A stretch of DNA of 64,000 nt, taken from assembly GCA_023630215.1 (NCBI GenBank), contig JALPRQ010000001.1:992001-1056000 (forward strand), written 5' to 3'. A model generated the notes under the pieces. The model was given only the letters and a program-made list of their open reading frames with translations, had not been told where the DNA came from and made no database searches. A program made the translations under genes and the position numbers. Numbering within the stretch: the stretch's first letter is position 1; every line of letters begins with the position of its first letter. The DNA is from Rhodobacteraceae bacterium NBU2976. Its GTDB lineage: Bacteria; Pseudomonadota; Alphaproteobacteria; Rhodobacterales; Rhodobacteraceae. Below, in pieces: positions 25,879-34,777 of the stretch.

Positions 25879-27680
25879 CAGGTCGCCTTGTTGCGCTTCA
25901 GAATGTTGCCGAGAATGTCCGGCTTCACGCCATTCGCGCGCATGATCGTGTATTGCTGGATGAAGGTGATCGTGTTGTTGGCCACCCAGTAGATCACCAG
26001 ACCCGACGCGAAACCGCCCAGCATGAACATAAAGACCCACGGCAGCCACGCAAAGATCATGGCCTGCGTCTTGTCCGCGGGGGCGGGGTTCAGTTTTTGC
26101 TGAAGCCACATGGAAATGCCCATCAGGACTGGCCAGATACCAATCGAGATAATCACCGGCGCCCAGCTGACATCGTAGGGCAGCAAACCGAACAGGTTCA
26201 ACCAACTGGTCGGGTCGGGCGCGGACAGGTCCTCGATCCAGCCGATAAAGGGGGCGTGGCGCATCTCGATTGTCACGAACAGCACTTTGTAGAGCGAGAA
26301 GAAGATCGGGATTTGCAGCAGGATCGGCAGACAGCCCGACATCGGGTTGACCTTTTCCTTGCGATACATCTCCATCATCTCCTGCTGGAGTTTCTGGCGG
26401 TCATCGCCCGCGCGTTCCTTGATCTCCTCCAACTTCGGCTGGAGCTTCTTCATTTTGGACATGGAGACAAAGGATTTATAGGCGAGCGGGAACAGGATAG
26501 CCTTGACGATCAGGGTCAGCGCGATAATGGACCAACCCATATTGCCAATGATCCCGTTAAGGAAGTTCAAGAGGCTGGCGATGGGCTTGGTCAGGAAATA
26601 GAACCAGCCCCAGTCAATGGAATCGACAAAATGATCGACGCCCCCATTGTCCTGATAGGAACGGATGACGTTCAGCTCTTTCGCGCCGGCGAACAATCGC
26701 GTGGTTGCTGTGATGGACTGCCCGGCCGGGACATCCATCACCGGCAGGCGCATGTCGGTCTGATAGGTGTCTGAACCCGGGACATATTTGGAAATGGACG
26801 CAAAATTCTGTCCAGTTTCGGGGATCAGCGTAGTCATCCAGTATTTGTCGGTCATCCCGATCCAGCCGGATTCCTCGACATCAACCCGGTCAACATTGCC
26901 GCCTTCGGCCGCGACCATTTCCTGACCCGGCATGTCGTCATAGGCGATCTCTTCCAGTGAACCATCATGGAAGCGGATCACACCTTCATGAAGCAGGTAG
27001 AAGCCCAGCGTATCCGGCTCTCCCTTGCGCGCGATAATTCCATAGGGGAACATGCGAACGCCGGTGTCGGTGGTGTTTTCGACCGATTGGGTGATGGTGA
27101 ACATGTAATCTTCGTCAACCGCGATGGTTTTGCGGAAGATCAGTCCAGCACCATTGTCCCAAACCAACGTTACCGGGCTGGTCGCGCTAAGCGTTTCACC
27201 CGATTCAATCTGCCAGTCGGTCAGTGCGCCGGGCAGCAGGGCCGGGTCCATACCGCCAGCGGCCCCCCAGCCATGAACAACATAATACGGATCCCCCGAC
27301 GAGGCCGGTGACAGCAAGGTGAATTTTTCGGAGGGATCATTCAGCACGACGTTATATTCGGTCAGGTGCAGATCATCGATCCGTCCCCCCAGAAGCGAAA
27401 TTGACCCATCAAGATGAGACGTTTTCACGGGAATACGAACCGTTTCCGCCAAAGCTTCGGCGCGTTGTTCTTCGGGGGACAGCTGGATCGCAGGGGCTGT
27501 GGCAACCGTCGCCTCGCCAACCGCAGGAACCGGCGCTACACCGTTGGGGTCGACCTCGGTGGTTGTGGGCGGGGTCAGGGTTTCGTCGGGCTGGATGGGT
27601 GGGAAAAAGTAGGACCATCCTACCAGCACCATCAAGCTTAACACGATGGCCAGGACCATGTTCTTGTTCTGATCGTCCAT
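25878..27680 (-). CDS. yidC: Membrane protein insertase YidC
   Basis: A 600-residue YidC: N-terminal helix (MVLAIVLSLMVLVGWSYFFP), a periplasmic domain to about residue 350, and the conserved five-helix insertase core, including PLAYKSFVSMSKMKKLQPKL and the CLPILLQIPIFFSLYKVLF segment. It inserts membrane proteins alone or with SecYEG. An alanine-, threonine- and proline-rich linker (about residues 40-70) follows the first helix, as in alphaproteobacteria. Confidence 0.96.
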   Translation of the reverse strand: MDDQNKNMVLAIVLSLMVLVGWSYFFPPIQPDETLTPPTTTEVDPNGVAPVPAVGEATVATAPAIQLSPEEQRAEALAETVRIPVKTSHLDGSISLLGGRIDDLHLTEYNVVLNDPSEKFTLLSPASSGDPYYVVHGWGAAGGMDPALLPGALTDWQIESGETLSATSPVTLVWDNGAGLIFRKTIAVDEDYMFTITQSVENTTDTGVRMFPYGIIARKGEPDTLGFYLLHEGVIRFHDGSLEEIAYDDMPGQEMVAAEGGNVDRVDVEESGWIGMTDKYWMTTLIPETGQNFASISKYVPGSDTYQTDMRLPVMDVPAGQSITATTRLFAGAKELNVIRSYQDNGGVDHFVDSIDWGWFYFLTKPIASLLNFLNGIIGNMGWSIIALTLIVKAILFPLAYKSFVSMSKMKKLQPKLEEIKERAGDDRQKLQQEMMEMYRKEKVNPMSGCLPILLQIPIFFSLYKVLFVTIEMRHAPFIGWIEDLSAPDPTSWLNLFGLLPYDVSWAPVIISIGIWPVLMGISMWLQQKLNPAPADKTQAMIFAWLPWVFMFMLGGFASGLVIYWVANNTITFIQQYTIMRANGVKPDILGNILKRNKAT

Positions 27681-27737
27681 TACTCACTCCGGTCGGAAAT
27701 TAGTCAGACAGCCTTCAACAGAAGCGCAGCCAAAAGG

Positions 27738-28580
27738 TCAAGGTGAATCCGGCGCGTTCCCATCGCGCACAAGGCCCTTGAAGTCGAAAATATTGGGATC
27801 CAGCAGGTGGCTGGGGTTGATATTGGTCAACGCTTTGAACATCACCTGACGGCGACCGGGGGAATTTGCCTCCCACTGGTTCAGAAGCTGTTTTATCTGC
27901 TGGCGTTGCAATCCGTCCTGTGATCCGCACAGATCGCAGGGGATGATCGGATAGTGCATGGCCTTGGCGAATTTCTCGCAATCGTCCTCGGCTACGTAAG
28001 CCAGCGGGCGATAGACATAAAGATCCCCCTCGTCATTCACCAGCTTGGGCGGCATGGTCGCCAGCTTGCCACCGTGAAACAGGGACATGAAGAAGGTTTC
28101 CAGCATATCGTCGCGGTGATGGCCGAGGACCACGGCGGAGCAGCCTTCCTCCCGCGCGATCCGATAAAGGTGGCCACGGCGTAGGCGCGAGCAGAGGGCG
28201 CAGAAGGTGCGGTTTTCGGGGATTTTGTCCATGACGATGGAATAGGTGTCCCGGTATTCGATCCGGTGGGGGACTTTCATCTTTTCCAGAAATTCCGGTA
28301 AAACCGTCTGTGGAAAGCCCGGCTGCCCCTGATCCAGATTGCAGGCGAGGATTTCGACCGGTAGCAACCCCCGCCATTGCAGTTCGGTGAGCGCGGCGAG
28401 CAGCGTGTAGCTGTCCTTGCCACCCGACAGGCAGACCAGCCAGCGCGCCCCCCGTTCGATCATGCCGTACGCTTCGATCGCCTCGCGGGTTTGGCGAATG
28501 ATCCGCTTGCGCAGTTTCTTGAAACTGGTGGAGGAGGGCGCCCCCTCGAACAGCGGATGGATTTCGGTATCGTCTAGCAT
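27738..28580 (-). CDS. ttcA: tRNA 2-thiocytidine(32) synthetase TtcA
   Basis: A 280-residue PP-loop ATPase that thiolates cytidine 32 of certain tRNAs using a [4Fe-4S] cluster. PP-loop SGGKDS at 52-57; cluster cysteines C127-x2-C130 (FCALC) and the later CDLCGS. The start at 28580 is favoured because GGGC lies at normal spacing; an ATG nine codons upstream is an alternative. Position between yidC and rnpA follows the Rhodobacterales order apart from the extra gene at 28730-29434. Confidence 0.93.
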   Translation of the reverse strand: MLDDTEIHPLFEGAPSSTSFKKLRKRIIRQTREAIEAYGMIERGARWLVCLSGGKDSYTLLAALTELQWRGLLPVEILACNLDQGQPGFPQTVLPEFLEKMKVPHRIEYRDTYSIVMDKIPENRTFCALCSRLRRGHLYRIAREEGCSAVVLGHHRDDMLETFFMSLFHGGKLATMPPKLVNDEGDLYVYRPLAYVAEDDCEKFAKAMHYPIIPCDLCGSQDGLQRQQIKQLLNQWEANSPGRRQVMFKALTNINPSHLLDPNIFDFKGLVRDGNAPDSP

Positions 28581-28729
28581 ATCGGCCCTTTGTCCCCGAC
28601 TCAGCATCGCGAGGCGGTGGCGGACATATAAACCCTGCGGCAGGATATTCAAATGCGGGAGTTGTGATGGGGGTGGAACAGGCCGACCCATATGGTTGAC
28701 GTGACGCCGGCCTGCTTCATGCGAAACCC

Positions 28730-29434
28730 CTAGTTCGGCAAAGTATCTTCGATGACCGTTTTATGGGTGACGCTAAAATCACTAAGGGATATCTCAGCAA
28801 CTATCAGCAGCCCTTGTAAATCGCGATAGGTCAGAATGATCCGCCCTTCACCGGCATTTTCAATTGAAGGGGTATTTGCGACATCGTCGAACAAAATCTT
28901 AAACCCAGTGCCATCATGCTGGGCAATCGCAATCGTTTTATCATCGCTTTCGCTTAGGTTTCCATCTTGATTTGTGTCTGAAGTAATCAAAGTATAGAGA
29001 TGCGCGGCCGCCGGTTCATCTTTGTCTTCCTGATCGAATTTCAGCGTCGAACGCTGTAAGATAAGCTGATCATTGCTCTCCAACAACCACCGCTGTTCTC
29101 GGGTGTTTATATCGAACAGTAAGTAGTTAACGGTATTTTGGGTCGTTTTGGATGAGCTGTAAACAAACTCAAACTCTTGAGTCATCACAAGTTTAAAAGA
29201 GACAATCCCATTGTCCGAATACTCGCCAGCGTTCAGATTATACTGAAAGTCAATGTCACTTGGGTCGTCAGAACTGATATTCACCACATTTCTGGCGTTT
29301 CTGTCGCGCGTGATATCTTTAACGATAACGATAGCGGCGAAAATCATTAGCAAAATTGCTAGTAGCGCTGCGACCGCAATGGCAATAGCGTTGAAACGCC
29401 AGACATAGTGAAAAAAAGGTTTTCGCAAATTCAT
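28730..29434 (-). CDS. Membrane-anchored protein with EF-hand-like loop, unknown function
   Basis: A 234-residue protein: one N-terminal membrane helix (about residues 13-40, [20 protein letters not shown]) and a beta-rich outer domain. A calcium-loop pattern [12 protein letters not shown] is visible near residue 160. AAGGAT stands at good spacing before the ATG at 29434; an in-frame ATG at 29497 lacks one. The codon use is much more A/T-rich than in ttcA and yidC on either side, so it is likely acquired and now sits inside a conserved gene order. Confidence 0.68.
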   Translation of the reverse strand: MNLRKPFFHYVWRFNAIAIAVAALLAILLMIFAAIVIVKDITRDRNARNVVNISSDDPSDIDFQYNLNAGEYSDNGIVSFKLVMTQEFEFVYSSSKTTQNTVNYLLFDINTREQRWLLESNDQLILQRSTLKFDQEDKDEPAAAHLYTLITSDTNQDGNLSESDDKTIAIAQHDGTGFKILFDDVANTPSIENAGEGRIILTYRDLQGLLIVAEISLSDFSVTHKTVIEDTLPN

Positions 29435-29536
29435 TATTGGATCCTTCGGAATCAAACTAAATTGCTGAACAAATATATCATCACGACCTTCGCTCATAGT
29501 CTAAGTCATGCGCAAAATTTACTATGATTTTGAGGA

Positions 29537-29785
29537 TTATTTCGTGTGATTATGGTCCGGCTCAACCTCCGGCACCGGATCATACCCGCTTCCCCCCCAG
29601 GGATGACAACTCAGCACCCGTTTCGCCGCCAGATAGGTCCCTTTGACGCCGCCATGCTTCTCCAACGCTTCCATCGCATAGGCCGAGCAGGTCGGCTGAT
29701 AGCGGCAGCTATGGCCAACCCATGGGCTGAAGACCAGGCGGTAGAACCTGACGGGCAGGCTGATGATGTAGGCGAGCGGACTCAT
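29537..29785 (-). CDS. yidD: Membrane protein insertion efficiency factor YidD
   Basis: An 82-residue YidD: short amphipathic start ([17 protein letters not shown]), then the invariant [19 protein letters not shown] and [12 protein letters not shown]. It assists YidC-mediated insertion. It overlaps rnpA by 4 bases and is on the same strand as rpmH, rnpA and yidC. Confidence 0.95.
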   Translation of the reverse strand: MSPLAYIISLPVRFYRLVFSPWVGHSCRYQPTCSAYAMEALEKHGGVKGTYLAAKRVLSCHPWGGSGYDPVPEVEPDHNHTK

Positions 29786-30201
29786 TTGGAATGGATGCGT
29801 TTCAAGGCTTTGGACAGATCGTCCTTTAGCAGATGGAAAGGCCGCGCCGCCGTGTCAACCGGGCGACCGATCAGGACATAATCCCATCCCGCGCGCCCTT
29901 CGGTTGGCAGGACCATCCGCGCCGTCGCCCGCAAGCGGCGCTTGGCGCGATTGCGGGCGACGGCGTTGCCGACTTTTTTGGAACAGGTGAAGCCGACGCG
30001 GATCAGGTCAGGGGCGGATTCATCCGCCGCGCGACGGCGGGCTTGGAGAAGAAAACTGTCGGTGGATTGGCGTCGCGCCCGGGCGGCGGCCAGAAAATCG
30101 GCGCGTTTGCGCAAGGTTTCGACCGCACAAACGGACGCCGCCGGAGGGGTCTCACCGGCGGTCCCTGTGGCGGGCTCGCGGTTTGCCTCCGGCGGCGTCA
30201 T
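29782..30201 (-). CDS. rnpA: Ribonuclease P protein component
   Basis: A 139-residue RnpA that helps the M1 RNA cleave tRNA leaders. The RNR signature appears as [17 protein letters not shown] (about residues 80-96) after the KRADFLAA start of the fold. It has a proline/alanine-rich N-terminal extension of about 30 residues before the core, so the true start could be further in; the frame is certain. Confidence 0.93.
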   Translation of the reverse strand: MTPPEANREPATGTAGETPPAASVCAVETLRKRADFLAAARARRQSTDSFLLQARRRAADESAPDLIRVGFTCSKKVGNAVARNRAKRRLRATARMVLPTEGRAGWDYVLIGRPVDTAARPFHLLKDDLSKALKRIHSK

Positions 30202-30223
30202 GATAAAAAACCTTTCGGCTGCC

Positions 30224-30358
30224 TTATGCAGACAGGCGTTTGCGACCCTGCGCGCGGCGGCGGTTCAGGATTTTGCGGCCGTTTTTCGTTGCCATGCGCG
30301 CACGGAACCCGTGGCGGCGTTTGCGAACGAGATTGCTCGGCTGATATGTGCGTTTCAT
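30224..30358 (-). CDS. rpmH: 50S ribosomal protein L34
   Basis: A 44-residue L34: start [18 protein letters not shown] and end [12 protein letters not shown]. The length is exactly that of the family. AGGAGC precedes the ATG. It leads the rpmH-rnpA-yidD run; the stop is 22 bases before the rnpA start. Confidence 0.97.
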   Translation of the reverse strand: MKRTYQPSNLVRKRRHGFRARMATKNGRKILNRRRAQGRKRLSA

Positions 30359-30586
30359 CTCTTTGCTCCTGCTAGGCCGACGAGATTCGCCAACCCGAAA
30401 ATCTGAACGGGCTGTTTAGGAGGGGTTTGCCCGCTTGTCAACGCACCTGATGGGGAAATCTGAAACATTTCAGCCCGGTCCGATAAGCGGACTGAAACAA
30501 AGGCTGGCATCCCATCAAGCATACGTGAGACCCCTTTGCGAAGTCGACCCGGCGCAGGCACATAGGGAAAAAACACAGGATCAATC

Positions 30587-31306
30587 ATGTCAAATAGCCA
30601 GTTTACCCTCCAGAAGCTTATTCCGCTGGCGGTGATCGTTATGGTTGCGGTGATTGGGTTTTTCACCTTGCGCGATTATTTGTCCTTTGGTGCGTTGGCC
30701 GAAAACCGCGAGGCCTTATTGGCGTGGCGGGATGCGAATTACCTGCTGGCGGTGCTGGTTTTCATGAGCGTTTATATCGCGATTGTGGCCTTTTCGCTGC
30801 CCGGCGCAGCGGTGGCCTCGCTGGCAGGTGGGTTCCTGTTTGCGGTCTTTCCCGGCACGCTGATTAATGTCGGCGCGGCGACGATTGGGGCGGTGTTGAT
30901 TTTTCTGGCGGCGCGGTTTGGGCTGGGGGAGTATCTGTCAGCCAAAATGGACGCGTCTGGTGGTGCGGTCGGCAAGATCAAACGCGGGCTGGCGGAAAAC
31001 GAAATATCTTTCCTGCTGCTGATGCGATTGGTCCCGGCGTTTCCGTTTTTTGTCGCCAATCTTGTCCCGGCGCTGGTGGGAACCTCGCTGTCACGCTTTG
31101 CGTGGACAACCTTTGTTGGCATTATCCCGGGTGGGCTGGTCTATACGTGGGTCGGCGCGGGGCTGGGCGAGGTGTTCGCCCGTGGCGAAACCCCCAATTT
31201 GGGCATCATATTTGAATGGCAGATATTGGGGCCGATACTTGGGCTGTGCGCCTTGGCCGCCCTGCCAATCATTCTCAAGGCTTTTGGTAAAAAGGGTCTC
31301 GCATAA
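30587..31306 (+). CDS. TVP38/TMEM64 (VTT) family membrane protein
   Basis: A 239-residue polytopic protein of the VTT (SNARE-associated/DedA-like) family. The core motif FSLPGAAVASLAGGFLFA and the GRLVP-like LLLMRLVPAFPFFVANLVPA are both present, with about five helices. Related proteins scramble or flip lipids. Its stop overlaps the start of the next gene by 1 base (TAATG). A fused VTT plus flavin disulfide reductase exists in other bacteria, which supports a joint role. Confidence 0.9.
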   Translation: MSNSQFTLQKLIPLAVIVMVAVIGFFTLRDYLSFGALAENREALLAWRDANYLLAVLVFMSVYIAIVAFSLPGAAVASLAGGFLFAVFPGTLINVGAATIGAVLIFLAARFGLGEYLSAKMDASGGAVGKIKRGLAENEISFLLLMRLVPAFPFFVANLVPALVGTSLSRFAWTTFVGIIPGGLVYTWVGAGLGEVFARGETPNLGIIFEWQILGPILGLCALAALPIILKAFGKKGLA

Positions 31307-32718
31307 TGGAAATGATCAAGACTGATGTCTGTGTGATCGGTGGCGGGTCCGGTGGTTTGTCGGTTGCCGCGGGGGCTGTGCAGATGGGCGCGAAGGTCGT
31401 TCTGGTCGAGGGCGGCAAGATGGGCGGCGATTGCCTGAACTATGGCTGCGTGCCGTCCAAGGCGCTGATTGCGGCGGGGAAACATGCCCATGCGATGGGG
31501 GCTGGCGCGGCGTTTGGCGTGACGCCGGTGACACCAATGGTCGATTACGCTGCCGCGATGGGCCATGTGTCCGACGTGATCGCCGGGATCGCCCCACATG
31601 ATTCCGTCGAGCGGTTCGAAGGGCTGGGCGTCAAGGTTATTACCGCATACGGGCGCTTTATCTCGCCAACGGAACTGGAGGCGGGGGATTTCCGCATCAA
31701 GGCGCGGCGCTTTGTGATTGCCACGGGGTCTTCGCCACTGGTGCCACCGATCCCCGGGATCGACAGTGTGCCATACCTTACGAATGAAACGATCTTCGAT
31801 CTGCGTGAACGCCCCGATCATCTGATTATCATTGGCGGCGGTCCCATCGGCATGGAGATGGCGCAGGCGCATCGGCGTCTGGGCAGCAAGGTCACGGTGC
31901 TCGAGGGCGACAAGGCGCTTGGCAAAGATGACCCGGAACTGGCCGCCATCGCGCTGGAAAATATTCGTGCCGAGGGGGTAGAGATCATCGAGGGGGCCAT
32001 GGCCTCTGAAATCACTGCTGAAAATGGCGTGACGGTAAAAACCAAGGATGGTGCCAGCTATAGTGGTTCGCATCTGCTGATGGCAGTGGGACGCAAAGCG
32101 AATATTGATCGGTTGGATTTGGACAAGGCAGGCGTGGAAACGCATCGCCTTGGGATCAAGGTCGATGACGGTCTGCGCACAACCAACCGCAAAATCTATG
32201 CGATTGGCGATGTCGCGGGTGGTCTGCAATTCACCCATGTCGCGGGGTATCATGCGGGGATCATCATCCGCTCAATGCTGTTCAAACTGCCCGCCAAGGC
32301 GAAAATGGCGCATATCCCGTGGGCGACATATATTGACCCCGAAATGGCGCAGGTTGGCCTGACCGAGGCACAGGCGCGCAAAACGCATGGCGATGCGCTG
32401 GAAGTAGTGCGTTTTCCGTATGCGGAAAACGACCGTGCGCGGGCAGAGCGCGCGACCTCCGGCCTGATCAAAGTGATGATTGTGAAGGGGCGACCGGTAG
32501 GGGCCTCTATCGTTGGGGCACAAGCAGGGGAATTGATCCAGACATGGGCGTTGGTCATTGCCAACAACCAGAAAATCAGCGCGGTAGCGAACATGGTTGC
32601 CCCCTATCCGACGCTGGGTGAGATCAACAAACGCGCCGCCGGGCAATATTATTCGCCCCGCCTTTTCGAAAGCCAACGGGTCAAATCGGTGGTCAGGTTC
32701 ATCCAGAAATACCTGTAA
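31306..32718 (+). CDS. FAD/NAD(P)-dependent disulfide oxidoreductase (MerA/Lpd-like)
   Basis: A 470-residue class I pyridine nucleotide-disulfide oxidoreductase. FAD-binding GGGSGG near residues 13-18, the redox pair GGDCLNYGCVPSK around 40-52, NAD-binding IIGGGPIGMEM near 178, and the dimerisation domain at the C-terminus. It lacks the N-terminal mercury-binding domain of MerA, and it is not next to any 2-oxoacid dehydrogenase, so neither mercuric reductase nor Lpd is implied. Coupled to the VTT gene. Confidence 0.88.
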   Translation: MEMIKTDVCVIGGGSGGLSVAAGAVQMGAKVVLVEGGKMGGDCLNYGCVPSKALIAAGKHAHAMGAGAAFGVTPVTPMVDYAAAMGHVSDVIAGIAPHDSVERFEGLGVKVITAYGRFISPTELEAGDFRIKARRFVIATGSSPLVPPIPGIDSVPYLTNETIFDLRERPDHLIIIGGGPIGMEMAQAHRRLGSKVTVLEGDKALGKDDPELAAIALENIRAEGVEIIEGAMASEITAENGVTVKTKDGASYSGSHLLMAVGRKANIDRLDLDKAGVETHRLGIKVDDGLRTTNRKIYAIGDVAGGLQFTHVAGYHAGIIIRSMLFKLPAKAKMAHIPWATYIDPEMAQVGLTEAQARKTHGDALEVVRFPYAENDRARAERATSGLIKVMIVKGRPVGASIVGAQAGELIQTWALVIANNQKISAVANMVAPYPTLGEINKRAAGQYYSPRLFESQRVKSVVRFIQKYL

Positions 32719-32808
32719 GTGGCGGTCCCTTGCCCGGCATATTGCGGTGGCGCTTGAAGGGGGGTAGCGGAACGCCTACACTCCGGCGTAACGAATTGTA
32801 GGCGCTTA

Positions 32809-34197
32809 ATGTTTTTCAAAACCCTCTCTGGCCGTTTCCTGCTTTTGTCCTTCATCTTTGTGATGGTGGCGGAAGTGGTTATTTTTGTGCCGTCGGTCGC
32901 GCGCTACCGCCTGTCATATCTTCAGGAGCGATTGGAACAGGCGCAGCTGGCCTCGCTGGCGCTGTTGGCGACGCCAGACGATATGGTTTCGCCCGAACTG
33001 GAAGACGAATTGTTGGACAATGCCGAGGTGCTGAACATCGTGCTGAAGCGCGATGAAATCCGCGAGTTGATCCTGTCCAAACCCATTCCCAAACCGATCA
33101 GCCAATCCTTTGACATCCGCGACACCAATTTCTTTGCATCAATCAAAGACGCGATTGCCAGTGTCTTTCACAACGACGATGAAATCATCCGTGTCATTGG
33201 CAATCCTGTGAAAGATGCGGGACTGGGGATCGAAGTCGTGATGGAGGAGGCGCTGGTCAAAGCCTCGATGCTGGATTATGCGCGCAATATCCTGTTGCTG
33301 TCTTTGGCGATCTCGGTCGTGGTTGGGATTATGCTATTTGCTTCGCTGCAATTGCTGATCGCGCGGCCGATGAAGAATGTCATCACCTCTATGATTGCCT
33401 TCCGGGATGAGCCTGAAAATGTCAGCAACATCATCACGCCTCGAGCGGGAATTGTGGAGCTTCGCGAGGCGGAAACCGCCTTGGCCGACATGCAGCATCA
33501 GTTGGTCACCTCGCTGCGCCAAAAGGAACGGCTTGCGCAATTGGGCGGTGCGGTATCCAAGGTTTCGCACGATTTGCGCAACATCCTGACCACAACTCAG
33601 ATCTTGGCGGACACGTTCGAAGGGTCCGACGACCCCAAGGTGCAGCGCATGGCGCCACGTTTGATCCGCACGTTGGAGCGCGGCATCAACCTGTGTGAAC
33701 GCACCCTAACCTATGGCAAGGCCGAGGAGCGCGAACCCAAACCCGCCAATATCGAGCTGCGACCACTGGTCGAAACGGTGATCGAAAACGACCAGCTGCG
33801 CGTGTCCGAGGAGATGGTGAACTATGTCGACGAGATTGCTGACGGCACGATGGTTTACGCTGACAGCGAACAGCTGTTCCGCGTCTTGACCAACCTTATT
33901 CGCAATGCCCGTCAGGCGATCGAGGATAGCGGAACCCCGGCGACCATCACCTTGACGGCGGCAGATGTTGGCAAAGGCACCGAAATTATTATCCGGGATA
34001 CAGGTCCGGGAATTCCGCCATCTGCGCTGGAATTCCTGTTCAAACCGTTCCAAGGGAGCGCCCGTAAGGGTGGCACGGGGCTGGGTCTGACCATTTCCGC
34101 AGAACTGGTCAAGGGCCATGGCGGTGCGTTGGAACTGGTAGAGTCCACGGCCAAGGGCACGGTATTCCGGATATTCCTGCCGAAGGGGAAGAAGTAG
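32809..34197 (+). CDS. Membrane sensor histidine kinase (HAMP-type), orphan
   Basis: A 462-residue sensor kinase: helix 1 near residues 8-28, a periplasmic sensor to about 155, helix 2 near 162-188, a HAMP-like linker, a dimerisation domain with the H-box VSHDLRNILTT around residue 257, and an ATPase domain with N-box NLIRNARQAI, G1 DTGPGIPP and G2 GGTGLGLTIS. No response regulator gene is adjacent. It ends directly against the convergent putR stop. Confidence 0.92.
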   Translation: MFFKTLSGRFLLLSFIFVMVAEVVIFVPSVARYRLSYLQERLEQAQLASLALLATPDDMVSPELEDELLDNAEVLNIVLKRDEIRELILSKPIPKPISQSFDIRDTNFFASIKDAIASVFHNDDEIIRVIGNPVKDAGLGIEVVMEEALVKASMLDYARNILLLSLAISVVVGIMLFASLQLLIARPMKNVITSMIAFRDEPENVSNIITPRAGIVELREAETALADMQHQLVTSLRQKERLAQLGGAVSKVSHDLRNILTTTQILADTFEGSDDPKVQRMAPRLIRTLERGINLCERTLTYGKAEEREPKPANIELRPLVETVIENDQLRVSEEMVNYVDEIADGTMVYADSEQLFRVLTNLIRNARQAIEDSGTPATITLTAADVGKGTEIIIRDTGPGIPPSALEFLFKPFQGSARKGGTGLGLTISAELVKGHGGALELVESTAKGTVFRIFLPKGKK

Positions 34198-34668
34198 TTA
34201 CCCCGGCAAAGGCGGGTTGGTCTCTTCGATCACTGTTTCCATTGCCACAAAGGTGGATGTCGATTGCACATGGGGCAGGGTGGAGATGCGCTGACCCATC
34301 GCCTCGCGGTAGCCGTCTATCGAGTTGGTCCGCCCCTTCAACAGGTAATCGAACCCCCCAGCGATCATGTAGCATTCGGCGACTTCGGGCACGCGTTTCA
34401 CGGCGGTGTTGAAATCACGGAGCGCCTGTTCGCGCGTGTCGGCGAGCTTGACCTCGACAAAGGCGATATGGGTCATGCCAAGTTTCTTTGACGACAGGAT
34501 AGCGCGGTAGGCGGCGATGATGCCATCTGCTTCCAGCCGTTTTACCCGGGCGGCGACCGGGGTTTTGGACAGGCCAACCAGATCGGCCAATCGGGTCATG
34601 GAGATTCGGGCGTCCGTGGTCAGGGCGGTCAGGATTCTGCGATGAATATCGTCGATAGGTTTGGTCAT
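34198..34668 (-). CDS. putR: Lrp/AsnC family regulator, likely PutR
   Basis: A 156-residue Lrp-type protein: N-terminal helix-turn-helix (RISMTRLADLVGLSKTPVAARVKRL) and a C-terminal RAM ligand domain. It is divergent from putA with 109 bases between, the arrangement in which PutR activates putA in response to proline in alphaproteobacteria. That function is inferred from position; the protein class is clear. Confidence 0.88.
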   Translation of the reverse strand: MTKPIDDIHRRILTALTTDARISMTRLADLVGLSKTPVAARVKRLEADGIIAAYRAILSSKKLGMTHIAFVEVKLADTREQALRDFNTAVKRVPEVAECYMIAGGFDYLLKGRTNSIDGYREAMGQRISTLPHVQSTSTFVAMETVIEETNPPLPG

Positions 34669-34694
34669 TTCGTCTGTTTATTTCTTTAAACTTA

Positions 34695-34736
34695 GTTATT
34701 TCAGATCGTAAAATGCCATAATATGTCCGAAATAAC
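34695..34736. promoter_or_regulatory. Inverted-repeat operator candidate in the putR-putA region
   Basis: GTTATTTC (34695-34702) and GAAATAAC (34729-34736) are perfect 8-base inverted arms separated by 26 bases of A/T-rich DNA. Lrp-type octamers bind spaced, A/T-rich symmetric sites, and the whole divergent promoter region is only 109 bases. Confidence 0.5.
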
Positions 34737-34777
34737 CATATAAAACCTGATATCATTAGGCAGATCGGAGGTCTGCC

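Noticed and set aside
31141-32253. Long open frame opposite the flavin oxidoreductase (370 codons)
   Set aside because: It is antisense to a gene with clear family motifs, and its composition (Arg, His and Gln rich) is that of a high-GC shadow frame.
31306-32718. Mercuric reductase
   Set aside because: The N-terminal metal-binding domain and mer neighbours are absent; only the general oxidoreductase fold is supported.
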